Below, one piece after another: positions 47,124-57,400 of a DNA stretch of 64,000 nt. The DNA is from Edaphochlamys debaryana (taxonomy: Eukaryota; Chlorophyta; Chlorophyceae; Chlamydomonadales), in the NCBI GenBank assembly GCA_016858145.1, contig JAEHOE010000069.1:248001-312000 (forward strand), given 5' to 3'. How positions within the stretch are numbered: position 1 is the stretch's first letter; every line of letters begins with the position of its first letter. A program made the translations under genes and the position numbers. Below the pieces are notes generated by a model. The model searched no databases, was not told the origin of the DNA, and saw only the letters and a program-made list of their open reading frames with translations.

Positions 47124-48617
47124 ATGGCCCTCTGCCTACGCACCCAGACGTCCGCGAAGACGATTCGTCTTGGCACGGCACCTTGCCGCGCCTCTCGCCA
47201 GCCACTCGTCGTCTCTGCGTTCCGGGTACGTGCTGCATGGCAACTGCGCCGGGACACTGTGCGGCCTTGAGGCGGAACGGCGCTGGCCCTTGCGCCGTGT
47301 TCGTGTTTCTGTCGGAGCTACATCCACGGTCACCTTCGGGGGATATGCGTGTCTGGGTCCGGCGTCGCGACAGCCGAGTCGGATCCCCGCATGTCGTCAG
47401 GTTCCGGGCGCGTACCTGCGAAGCCGCGATGTTAGTGCGCGTAATTGGGGTAGTGGAACGTGTAATGGTGATATCAGCCTCCGTGCGCAATTCGCCGTCG
47501 GGCCCGCTTGGGCCGAACGAGTCGAACGCAACTGCCCGGGCAAAGCCCGCGACTGCGACTGGAGCACGGCCGCCGCTTACTGACACTGCCCACACCTGCT
47601 GCTTCCCCCAGTTCAATGGACCTCCCAAGCCTGAGCCCGCTGCTGAGGACCGGCCAGTGGCCTGTGAGCCCGCCACCGTGGACTCCTCCTTCAAGCGCTC
47701 GATCGACACCATGCTGCATCGAGTGAGTCCTTGCGGCGCTTGCTGAGATGAAAAGCGCTCTTGCCATCACAAGGGGGTTGGAACCGCCGGCACTGCCCTA
47801 GCAGGCCTGCTCTGCCCACCCTAACGACTTGGGTACCACCACCGCAGGCTGCCTCCTCCCTGACGCGCGGGCCCTGCACCTGCCTCACCTGCCGAGGCGG
47901 CGGCACGGTGGCTTGCGCTCACTGCAAGGTATGCTTTTGGTGCCGGCCCGCACACATAGCCCCCGTCAGGAGCTAGCTCACAGCGGAGCAGCTGGTTCAC
48001 AACATCCTTCCACCCTCCAAAGAACCCCCACCCTCCCGCCCACTGTTGTCGCATCCACCGAGCCCGCCCCTCTGCCTTCCCCCCACCCCACCCCAGGGCA
48101 CCGGCCACCTCTCGCGTGACGCCATGGAGCGGTCGCAGATGGTGCGCGGCGCCGTACGGGCCATCAAGGCGGCGGTTGGGCTCCAGCACGAGGTGCCGTA
48201 CACGTCCAGCCAGTATATGGTCACCAACAGGTGCGTGCGCACGTGGGCGGCGGCGATGCCTGATGTGGGTCATGGCATTATGGGCCCAGGCATCTCTGCT
48301 GATCTGGGTTGGGAGCCGAGGATGGGAGTCAGCCACAGCCCGGCAGCAGACGGGTGCAAGCGTGAGAGTGGGCGGCTGGGTGCAGAGCGCCGAAGGATTG
48401 GCAGTATTGGGGACCGTGTAGCTCCCAAGCAAGGGTTGGCAACGTTAGGGACTGCGTAGGCAGGAGGACCATGTCTTGCAGCTAACGTGGTTAAACCCGT
48501 CGACTCCTCCCTGTCAGGTGCTCGCGCTGCCACGGCCACGGGCGGCTCATATGCGAGCCGTGCACCGGCTCAGGCCTGCGCTACCCGTACCTGGGCAAGG
48601 CAGACCCCCGGCAGTGA
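47124..48617 (+). CDS. DnaJ-type cysteine-rich zinc-finger protein, probably plastid-targeted
   Basis: Small BSD2/DnaJ-zinc-finger-like protein without a J domain; family members act as thiol or holdase chaperones in chloroplasts (for BSD2, Rubisco assembly). Model 175 residues: exons 47124-47225, 47612-47722, 47848-47928, 48097-48230, 48518-48617, phases consistent. The N-terminus MALCLRTQTSAKTIRLGTAP is Arg/Ser/Thr-rich and lacks acids, as in transit peptides. Four CxxCxGxG motifs: CLTCRGGG (83-90), CAHCKGTG (94-101), CSRCHGHG (144-151), CEPCTGSG (155-162). The two halves are separated by ~42 residues with a predicted helical MERSQMVRGAVRAIKAAVGL segment. Plastid location is inference. Confidence 0.8.
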
Positions 48618-50558
48618 GCGGGAGCAAGGGCCGGGGGGGGTCCTTTGCGCTTAGGGATCGCCGGGAGATGGAGTACCGCGTGCCAAGCGGGATGTGCACG
48701 AAGTGGAGTCGAAACCGCTTTAGGGGCCGTCGTCACGGGCTACGTGAGGGGGGGCATCAAAGCGTATTGCGGCTATGGTAGGGGCGGGGGCCGTCACCAA
48801 GTTTCGTTAGGCGCCGGCGGGTTGTAGTCGTGTCGGCCGCAAGGCCCCAAGCCGCTACCGTCTGACTCCGTCCGGCTTCTCCCTCCCCAGGTGCACGGGC
48901 CAGCCGGGAGCCAGCGCTGCGGACGAGTGCCCGATCGAGTAAGCGGTCACGGACGCAGGAAAGCGCAGAAGCCGGCGCGCTGGCATGGTGCCGTGTCGCT
49001 TGCGAGCGTGGGTTTTCTTGTGCGGGACGCTGAGCCCGTTCCGCTCGAGGGCTTCCGAGCAGGAGCCTGGAGGTGTGAAGGCGGCCCGTCTGGCCGGAGA
49101 GGCTACGGCTAAGACGGGTGTCTCCAACACTCGCACCCGGCTCGGCTCAGGAGTGAGGAAGGCAGGCTGCCCGAGGCACGTCTTGGGCTTGCGTCAGGAT
49201 GCGTGGCCCTGCGTCGGGCTTGCATCGGCCTCGGAGCTGGGGCGCTGGGGAAACGGCCGCCTTAGCCGAAGAAGCGGCTGGAGAGAGATTATAGCAGAGC
49301 AGGTTATGGGGCCCGTGCTACCCAAGACCTGGCTCTGCATTCTGATTTGGGGGACCCTCGGAGCGTCGGGCTCGATGTTGAGGGGCGTTGGTGGATGGTC
49401 TCGAGTACGGACACAGGGGCTGTTACGCAAGCTTTTTCGTGCTCGCTCTTCGGCTTCTCTTGACCGGCGGCCCCGAGGTGCTGTCGTCAAGAGGGCGTGT
49501 TGTGTGTGTGTGGGGGGGGTGTCTGGGGTCACGGCACCGACAAGGCAGTCGACTACTCGGCATTGGCGTTGCGTGGCGGGGCCTATGGGATTGCGGTATT
49601 GCACCTCTGGGTCGCTGCCAGCGGTCATACCAGAGGAACCTGAGAACAAATTCAAGCAGGGGGGCGATGAGCTCTAGGCTTCCCCACCTCGTAGGAAGGC
49701 GGACCTTGAAAGGTGCAGGCGGCCAGCCCGGCTGCGTTGGGCACAAGGCGCTTTCTGCAGTCGCTGAGCACTGATGCTGTACAATAACCAACTAAAGGAT
49801 TTCACTTGATAGCATTATAAGGTAGGGGTGGGTCGTGAATAAATAACCGTTGTTCTTGCGGAGCCCACAAGGGCAGGCCGGGAGTGTGTTGCCACACTCG
49901 CCGTGCTCGAGAAGACGTAACCTGAACACCCTAAGTTTGGTTCGTGTAGGGCTCTGTAGACGGCCAGGCGCTGTCTACAAGCTGTGTTGTTAGCCGGCCG
50001 GTGTGCTTTCGGTGGAAGCAGCTATTGCCGTTGGGGCTTTGGTGTGGTTTTGAGGAAACCAATCGTCGGCAAGCGGGCACGGGATTGACTTTGCTGCACA
50101 GCGACCCGCGCAGAAAGCCCCGGAGATTTTGCGGCACGGGATTTGCTTGAAGGCGGTGCGGGGGAGCTGACGGTTTTCACAGCGCCGCCGCGTGGGGGCA
50201 TAATATGGCGGGACTTGGGTCCGCGGCGACGTCGCACCGGTGCCCAGTCTCATCGGCCCTGTAAATACCGGGCGTGCAGATTTGTGCTCGACCGTGCTTC
50301 TGCGCGCGCGTCTGCAACGGATGCTCTTGCGCGTGCGCCGGTTACGGGGCGCTTGGGTGTGCGAGGCAGAGGTAGGTTGTGCGCAGGTCGGGCAGAGCGG
50401 CCCTCGCCCATCTGACCCACCGCCGCTGCTGGAGTACATAAGCCGCCACCGCGCTCCTGCGCAACCACTGCAGCCGCCCCGAGCCCCCGACTGCCGCTTG
50501 CCCTCGCAGCCGCACGCCCCTGCCCCTGCCCGCCCCCTCGACGCCAGCCGGCCCAGCC
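48618..50558. other. Intergenic region between the zinc-finger gene and carbonic anhydrase 1
   Basis: Includes the 3' untranslated region of the zinc-finger gene and the promoter of the first carbonic anhydrase gene. A G-rich block with GTGTGTGTGTGGGGGGG at ~49498-49514 is the only evident simple repeat. No additional coding exon is convincing. Confidence 0.45.
50435..50442 (+). promoter_or_regulatory. TATA-like element of the first carbonic anhydrase gene
   Basis: TACATAAG lies ~120 bases before the start ATG at 50559. The second carbonic anhydrase gene has GATATAAC at an almost identical distance, which supports both as core promoters. Not experimentally shown. Confidence 0.45.
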
Positions 50559-53500
50559 ATGGCTTGCACCCCCGCGCCCCCGCGGCGCCTGCTCGCGGCT
50601 TTGCTGCTGGCCGCCGCCATCGCCTGCGCCCAGGCTTGCATTTGGAAGTTCGGCACGGCGCCAGACTCGCTGGTGAGCCCTGGGGGGAGCGCCTTCAAGC
50701 GGGAAAGGATGCGGAGGGTGCGGATCGCGGCAGGCGCGAGAGAGCCCGACCCGGTTACGACCCGGTTGTGAAACGGCCGCTGCGCCCCCTCCGCCCCAGG
50801 CCAAGCACCCCGGCGGCACGCACTGGGACCACGGTGGGTTGCGCAGGCGCAATGCGCGGCGGGCGAGCGAGTGTGCGGCGGGGTCGCGCGGGCTCGGGTG
50901 TGTGAGGCGCTTGCACAGATAGACAACTCCGCTCCTCGCCCCCGCAGGCTTCAACGGCGACGACTGGGCCGGCGTTGACGCAAGCAACAAGGTGAGTCGA
51001 TCGAGGGGCGCGTGGGGCGTGAGATCAATCCCCGTGCCGCCGGCGCGACCGACTGCGCCGGACGCTTGCACGCTTGGGCAGACGCTGCTGTCGCCCGACC
51101 GCAACACATAACCGCGCCGCCCCTGCCACCGACCCCCGCCCTCTCCACCCCGCCGCCGCAGTCCTGGGTGTGCCTCACCGGCAAGCGCCAGTCGCCCATC
51201 AACATCCCCTTCGCGGCCGTGCAAGGTGGGTGGGACCCAGCGGAGGGGGGGAGGGCATACATTCATCCCCGCGTGCCCCGGCTCGCACGCAACAGCGGGC
51301 CCGCACGCACCCATCTCTCCGCACACCAACCTGGTGCCTGTCAACCCCCAAACACGCCCGTGTTCTCCGCCCTGATCATCAGACCCTAGCTGGTCCCCCG
51401 TCACAACCTGCTCCTCCCCCCTGGCCCCCCACCACGTCCCTGTCCCCCGCCCCTGCCCCCCGCCCCCCTCCCCCAGGCGGCAACAGCACCACCGGCAACA
51501 GCACCGTCGCCCCCGAGCACCAGACCCGCTGGAACTACCCCCCCCTGGTGTCCAATGGCTCCAACGTGGAGGTCATCAACACCGGCCACACCATCCAGGT
51601 GCGAGGAGGGGGGGGGAGCGAAGGAAGGCGCGTGTGGGGACACCTGGTTACTGGCATAACCGAGACACAGGCTGATGGGCGGCTCACTGGGTGTCAGTGG
51701 CCGCTCGACGCATGACTCGCCTCATCTTCTCCAAACCCCCTCTTGCCCCCTCTCAGGTCGAGTGGCTGTACCCGTACCGCGCTGACGTCAAGATCGCTGT
51801 GCCGGGTGGGTGCGCGGGGTGGGCTTGTGGGAGGAGGGTGAGCGCACACATCGCCCGCAGACTGTCAGCACTGCCAGGGCTAGCCGGCTCTCCCACGGGA
51901 CCCCACCCCCGACCTTCCTCCGCCCCCCTCCTCCCACCCTCCGCCTCCTCTCCCCTAACCCACCCCCTTCCCCCGGCATGCCTCCCCGCCTCTCCCTCCC
52001 CGCCCCGCAGCCAACATCACCCCCTCCACCCCCGTCACGGCGGTGCTGGGGCTCAGCCCCGGCAGCCCCGCCGCCCTGGTCAACGCCACCCCTGCGCAGG
52101 TGAGGTGTGGGGGATGGGGGGTCGGAGAGCGCGTGGCGAAGGGGAAGGCGAGGGCCCTGGTGCCACCGCGGCACAGAGCAACGGGAGATGTGCACTATTA
52201 TGCCGTCTCCGTACTGTTGTCTTAGACCTCATCAGTCTTCTTTCCCCTCCACTCCCTGTCCCCCACGCCCCCCCCCCCAGTTCCACTTCCATGCCATGTC
52301 TGAGCACCTGGTCGACGGTGAGTCAGAGGGTATTGGGTCTAGGTCCTCTAGCCAAAACCATGTGTGTGTCCTTGTTGGCCCTCGTCTAGTCTGAGGTAGG
52401 GCCGGCATGCAGGGCCCGCATGCACAGAACACCACACCAACCCTTCCTCCTGCGCTCCTCGCTCCCTGCATCCTCTCTGCCCCCTCCCCTCCCTGCATCC
52501 TCACTCCCCCTGTTCCCGCCCCTTTCCCCGTCCCTCCCCCCAGGCAAGTACTACCCCCTGGAGATGCACATCGTGCACAAGATCACCAACGGCCTGCCCG
52601 CCTGCGCCGCCGGCTGCTTCAGCGTCACCGGCATCCTGTTCGAGCTGCACAACGGCGACGACAACCCGCTGCTGGAGGCCATCTGGGCCGCCATGCCGGA
52701 GCGCGCGGGGGTGAGAGAAAGGGGGCTTGGGGGGCACACCCGGATGATTTGGAACTTCCAAGTTCACTGTGGTTCCAAAGCCTGGCTGAAATTGGTCTAG
52801 GCTACCCCGCGCTCCGTTAATCTGCACCGGTGCGCTTGTGTCCCGCAGGAGATCAACTACCTGCCCGCCGGTGCTGAGATCCGCCTGGGGGAGCTCCTGC
52901 CCAAGGTGGGAGAGGGGGGCAGGGGAGGGTTGCCCGTGGTGAGGGGCCCAAGCGGGGGGGCTGGGGAGAGGTGTCAATGGTGGCAGACCACGTTCTGAGG
53001 AGGGGGCTCTCCTGCTTGGTCCCTCCCTCCCTTCCGGTTTCCCTCCTGCTTGCTGCTTGGTCCCTCCCTCCCTTCCGGTTTCCCTCCTGCTTGGTCCCTC
53101 CCTCCCCTCCCCGCCCTCTCCCCTCCTCCCAGACCCGTGACTACGTCGCCTACGAGGGCTCCCTCACCACTCCCCCCTGCACCGAGGGCCTGCTCTGGCA
53201 CGTGTTCACCCAAGTGCAACCCATCAGCGAGCGTCAGGTAGGGGCGGGTCTTTGAGAAGGGATGGGACGCGAGTCGTACCAACTGTTCGCCCATGTGGGG
53301 CTGGGCAACACAATCTGCTACCTTCTTCGCCGTGCCCGCGTGCCCTCGTGCACTGGGCAATTCACTTGCTTCAACCGACCCGACCCGACCCCACTGGACC
53401 CTTGGAGGAACACTTGAGGGCCGCATGCATGCTCCAGACGCGCCCTGCTTGGCCCTTCCAGGCTAATCTTTCCCCCGCCTCACCTTCCCCCTCCCCCCAG

Positions 53501-54131
53501 TGGAACGCCTACCGCCGCGCCGTGGGCCTGAAGGACTGCACCCTCATGGGCGATGAGCCCGCCGCCGCCGCCGACGACGACTCCACCGCCGCCGCCGCCC
53601 CCAACGCCACCACGCCCGCCGCCGCCACCGCCGCCGCTGCCGCCGCCGCCCTCGCCCCGCCCGCCGCCAAGGCCGCCGCCGCCGCTCCCGCCGCCGCCGC
53701 CGCCAATGGCGGCGCCGCTCAGCCCGCCGCCCTCGCCACGCTGGCGGCTGTGGCCAAGGACAAGCGCCGCCTGCACCGCCGCCACTTGCTGGCTCCGGTG
53801 GCGGCGGCGGCACCGGTGGCGGCGGCCAAGGAGGATGACGTGGAGGAGGGCGAGGAGGGTCAGGCCGACCCGAATGAATGTGAGCGTGGGGGGCTGAGTG
53901 GGGGAAGGGGTGAACTGCTGCTTGCCAGTGGGGACCCAAGAGGGACCCACGACTAGTCAGTGTCTGGTTGTGCCGTCCTGAGCTAGTGCCCCCCCCCTCT
54001 GGTGACCATGCCACGCCACTTGTGATCTTGCGCCATCCGCAGACACGTGCAAGGTCGTTGGGTACGGCCAGAACTACCGCAACTTCCAACCGATTAACGG
54101 CCGTACCGTCAAGCTGGCAACGGCCGCCTGA
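50559..54131 (+). CDS. CAH: Secreted alpha-carbonic anhydrase, tandem copy 1 (CAH1/CAH2-like)
   Basis: Hydrates CO2 to bicarbonate; homologues CAH1/CAH2 act in the Chlamydomonas periplasm and supply the carbon-concentrating mechanism. Model 449 residues, 13 exons: 50559-50672, 50800-50833, 50948-50991, 51162-51225, 51477-51598, 51757-51805, 52011-52099, 52281-52317, 52544-52710, 52849-52905, 53133-53237, 53501-53879, 54043-54131. Signal peptide to about the AQA at 23-27. Zinc ligands are the two His of FHFHAMSEH (174, 176) and H193 in LEMHIVH, with E191; LTTPPC (270-275) is the active-site Thr loop. KRQSPINIP is intact. N-x-T/S sites such as GNST and SNGS suggest N-glycosylation. The last exons (YTCKVVGYGQN) match the small-subunit tail of CAH1, but the linker is ~110 residues, Ala-rich with RRLHRRH and an acidic end, far longer than in copy 2. 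Confidence 0.93.
52500..52732 (+). repeat. Near-identical tract shared with copy 2 (gene conversion candidate)
   Basis: Exon 9 (52544-52710) and its flanking intron sequence match 59300-59534 in copy 2 almost base for base. Within the 167-nt exon I see a single synonymous difference (TAC/TAT); the flanking CATCCTCACTCCCCC and GTGAGAGAAAGGGGGC intron bases are also shared. Other exons of the pair differ far more. Confidence 0.85.
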
Positions 54132-54830
54132 GCGGCCGCACACAGCAGCCCGAAGCCTTCAATCCGGGATGGAAGGTCGTGGCAGGGGGTCCTGGCATTT
54201 TGGCGGATGGGCCAGGGAGCGAACGTCTAGCCAGTTGTGCCCGTTACAAAGCAGATGTCGTTTTGCCGTACATACCAAGGGTTGGGGGCCTGTGTAGGGC
54301 CTGGTAGAGGGAGTGAGAGAGAGGTTTTCCTAAGGATGTATGTGGGCCAGGGTGGGGGCATCTAGGATCTGATCTAGGATCCTGGCCAACCTCTCGGCGG
54401 CGGCCCCGCGGTGCGTGGATCATTGAGTTGGAGGTGAGCCGGAGTTGAGCACTGGCAGAGACAGGGGTGAGAGGACACAGCCGTGGGCCCCTTGGCAGAG
54501 CGAGAGGACACAGCCGGTGCCACGGCAGTCCTCGGTGTTTACAATGAAGGACCCCCCTGGGGTCACAGCGCTGAACGCTGGGGCCAAGCGACCCACCTCA
54601 CGGGCTTGCCCCCTGCAAGCCAGAACGCAAGTCCCTGTCATAACTTGCACTGACCACACTCAGGTTCCACCTTAGTCCTCGGAATGCATAGACCATGCTC
54701 AGCGTGTATCGATGGCCCCTCCTCGGCCGCGCCTCCTACCAGTAACCGTTCACCGTTCATCATGTGCTCACACTATTGGCCGTACACCTCTCGATCCTGG
54801 CTCTCCCGGCCCCACATACACTCCCACTCT

Positions 54831-55017
54831 GCGGCTCCCTCCCGTTTGTTATGCGCCGCAGAGGGCTATGTCCCCTCTCCTCAAGGTGCACATCCCATCA
54901 AACGCCACGTGTAGCTCACCCGGTCCCCGCCCCTGCCCTGCGGCTCCCTCCCGTTTGTTATGCGCCGCCGGGCGAACCCCCCCCCCCTGCGGCTCCCTCC
55001 CGTTTGTTATGCGCCGC
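54831..55017. repeat. Three copies of a 29-base repeat
   Basis: GCGGCTCCCTCCCGTTTGTT followed by ATGCGCCGC occurs at 54831-54859, 54940-54968 and 54989-55017 with no visible mismatch. The ends GCGGC and GCCGC are complementary, so a small hairpin is possible. Spacing is irregular (80 and 20 bases). Confidence 0.85.
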
Positions 55018-55036
55018 AGGGTATGCCCCGCCTCCA

Positions 55037-55546
55037 TCAAGGGGCGTCCGGGCCTGCATACTGCACTGAGCCGTCCGCCCTGGCCGCTAGGAAAGGGTGG
55101 TCGGTTGGTACCTCGTCCCAGCCCCTGTGCGTGAGCCCAACCTCCACAAAACACTGCAAGCGGCCCTCAAACTCGCCTCGTGCTAAGGAGTGGTCCTGAG
55201 CGCCCCTGTGCGCATACTTGTACCTTCTGGCCCGGTCCATCGCGCATATCGCGGCCAGACACACCACGTCCCACACTCGCGCATGAATCCCGGTGGCCTC
55301 TGGGGGCACAGCAAGCCACACCTCGTGTCGTTTCACCGCCCTGCCAATACCATGACTGAGGCGCATACGAACAGCCACAGCGGCTGGACAATACCAGAAA
55401 TGGTGGAGCCGATCGCCTTGCTCCATGGCCCGCCCACACGGACACCTCGCCACGTTCTCAGTTCCTATCTGGCTCCGGTGCATGCCAAATCCCGGGAAGC
55501 CATCCATTGCCAGCCTCCACAAGGGCTCTTTATTGCCCGGATCCAC
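55037..55546 (-). pseudogene. Non-LTR retrotransposon fragment (C-terminal zinc-binding region of a reverse transcriptase protein)
   Basis: A 169-codon open stretch on the minus strand reads EPLWRLAMDGFPG, then CPCGRAMEQGDRLHHFWYCP, the Cys/His pattern found after the reverse transcriptase domain in plant and algal L1-type elements (zf-RVT). The polymerase core is not present upstream (55546-55650), so it is a truncated remnant. It contributes no full protein. Assignment rests on pattern recognition. Confidence 0.6.
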
Positions 55547-57279
55547 GGCAGGCCCAGGCCCTTAGGGCAGGCCAGTTTGCTGAACAGCGCCAGGAGCTTT
55601 ACCCATGTGAGACGTTATTATTCCATATGTAAGTCACGCGTGTAATCCACATGGGCAAAGGGACAGCTGTGTGCCGCTACCCCCAACCCCTGCTGAGGGC
55701 AGGCCCGGCGCCCCCACGCACGTCTCGAGCGGGGTCGCAGCGTGTGCATGCGCTGTGCTTGCGTCTATGCCGGCCGAGCAATGCCGAGCACAACGCGGTC
55801 ACAGGGGGGGGTCCTGGCATTTTGGTGGATGAGCGAATGTACCCAAGGCAAGGATGGCCTCTGGCTGACCATGTATCCGTATGCCACTGTTCCCTGGGTG
55901 CGGACGTCCCGGCGCAGGATCCTGGCTTTCCTTGAGGCGGCGCGGTGGATGAGTTGCAAGTGAGCACAAGTTGAACACTGGCACAGCAGAGGGCTAGGGG
56001 GGCCGGTGCTGGAGCAGGTGCCAGGGGGCCAGGGCCAGGGGCCAGGGCCGAGCCCCTCAGCAGGGCAAGCCGGGCTTCATGCATAGCGCAGGGGTCTCCA
56101 TCACTGTGAGACGACACGTGTTGCTCACGCATGTATTGCACATTGGCGACGGGACAGGGCCGCCACCGCCGGTGCAGGTCGCTCGGACATTAGCTTCCAT
56201 AATGCCGGCGAGCCCTGACAACGGCCGGCCGGCCGAACCCTGGGACTTGCGAGCGGGCGTAGCTCCGTCTCCCCCTCTGTAGGCCCGCCGAGGGTTTCGT
56301 GATCGGGTAGGGGGGGAGAGACTTCATACAGGCTGATGAGAGGAGGGGCGGATAGGGGGGGTAGAAGACATCAACGCAACGCGAAGCGCCTTGTTGATAG
56401 GGGGGGGGTGCAGGGCCAGGTCCGGGATCGTCTGCGTGCCGCCGTAAAAAGACGGCTGAGTTGTGGCCCTTGGTGAACTAGTGGACCAGCCGGGGCAGAA
56501 ACCGAAACCGACGCAATTGAACCGCTGGAGTCCGGGGAGGCACACGGGAGGCACGGGGGCAGGGAAGTCGCAACTCCGAGTGAGTGCGTAGCAAGGGGGC
56601 CCCCACGCAGGCTTCCCAGTGCGTGTGGCGTCATGCACCGAGCCGGTGAGGCGCCGGTACAGTGCGAGCCCACATACCGACGCGTTGGCCCGCTCGAGCG
56701 CTCTGTACCCTCTGCTGGGCTTCCGGACTTGATCGTTTGAGGGCTGAGAGTCGGAGGTGCCGGGTGCGCGTCTGGGATTCGTGTTGGCTGGGCCCGGGCC
56801 GCACCGCGAGTGAGTGCCGGGTGGGAACTCCGCACGCACGCGCTGGAGTCGCGGGACTCGAGCTAAGGCTTGCGACGGCTCGCACGCACGTCTAGGCCGG
56901 CGTCGCAGCGTGTGTAAGCTGGCGTCGGCGCGGGCCGAGCACAACGCGGTTATGTTGCTCCTTGCGTGCATGCGACCTAGCCGAGTCCGCATGCGTGCGC
57001 CTTGCAGTGCGGCGCATGCACCCTCGGTCGCTGGGCGAGCCCGGAGGCGGCTGCACCCCCGACATGTCCCCGACTGCTGCGGGAATGCCGAGGCGGAGCT
57101 CGGACGGGTCGGACCCCGCGCGATACGCGGCTTGGAGCGGGAGCTGCATAACAGCGGAGATCGGTTCGGCGCGGCGTCGGAGGTGCACCTGATCGCCCAT
57201 CCGAGCTAAAGGCCTCCCACAGTTCGCACCCGTGAACGAGGTGGTTGGGTCCGAAAGGCCCCTGTACGGCACCCAACCC

Positions 57280-57287
57280 GATATAAC
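57280..57287 (+). promoter_or_regulatory. TATA-like element of the second carbonic anhydrase gene
   Basis: GATATAAC about 115 bases before the ATG at 57401, matching the position of TACATAAG in copy 1. Confidence 0.45.
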
Positions 57288-57400
57288 TTTCTGCACTCAA
57301 GCCTGTGTGTTCAGACTCCTAGACGCCTCAGCCTGTGCTCCAGGCTTGAAAGATCGACACTCTGAAGACCATCGCGTTGCTCCGGACCCCGTCGAGCACA

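Larger units (their letters stand above)
54132..57400. other. Region between the two carbonic anhydrase genes: duplicated flank and retroelement debris
   Basis: Contains the copy 1 3' flank, a second diverged copy of parts of that flank (54185-54455 versus 55806-55986, sharing GTCCTGGCATTTTGG and AGGATCCTGGC), three 29-base repeats, a reverse-transcriptase-type remnant and a further internal duplication (55718-55800 versus 56887-56955, sharing GAGCACAACGCGGT). The right end is the promoter of copy 2. No intact gene seen. Confidence 0.6.

Noticed and set aside
48891..48945. Further exon of the zinc-finger gene (CAG acceptor, short frame ending TAA)
   Set aside because: The preceding exon already ends at an in-frame TGA (48615-48617) right after the last CxxCxGxG repeat, and the candidate adds only a few residues without similarity.
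50124..50155. GANTTNC-like low-CO2 enhancer motifs (GATTTTG, GATTTGC) upstream of carbonic anhydrase copy 1
   Set aside because: The 7-base degenerate motif is expected by chance at this frequency, and I see no cluster of matches.
56324..56992. 222-codon minus-strand open frame between the carbonic anhydrases
   Set aside because: Low-complexity Arg/Pro/Ser translation with no recognisable motif; it overlaps the duplicated debris region.
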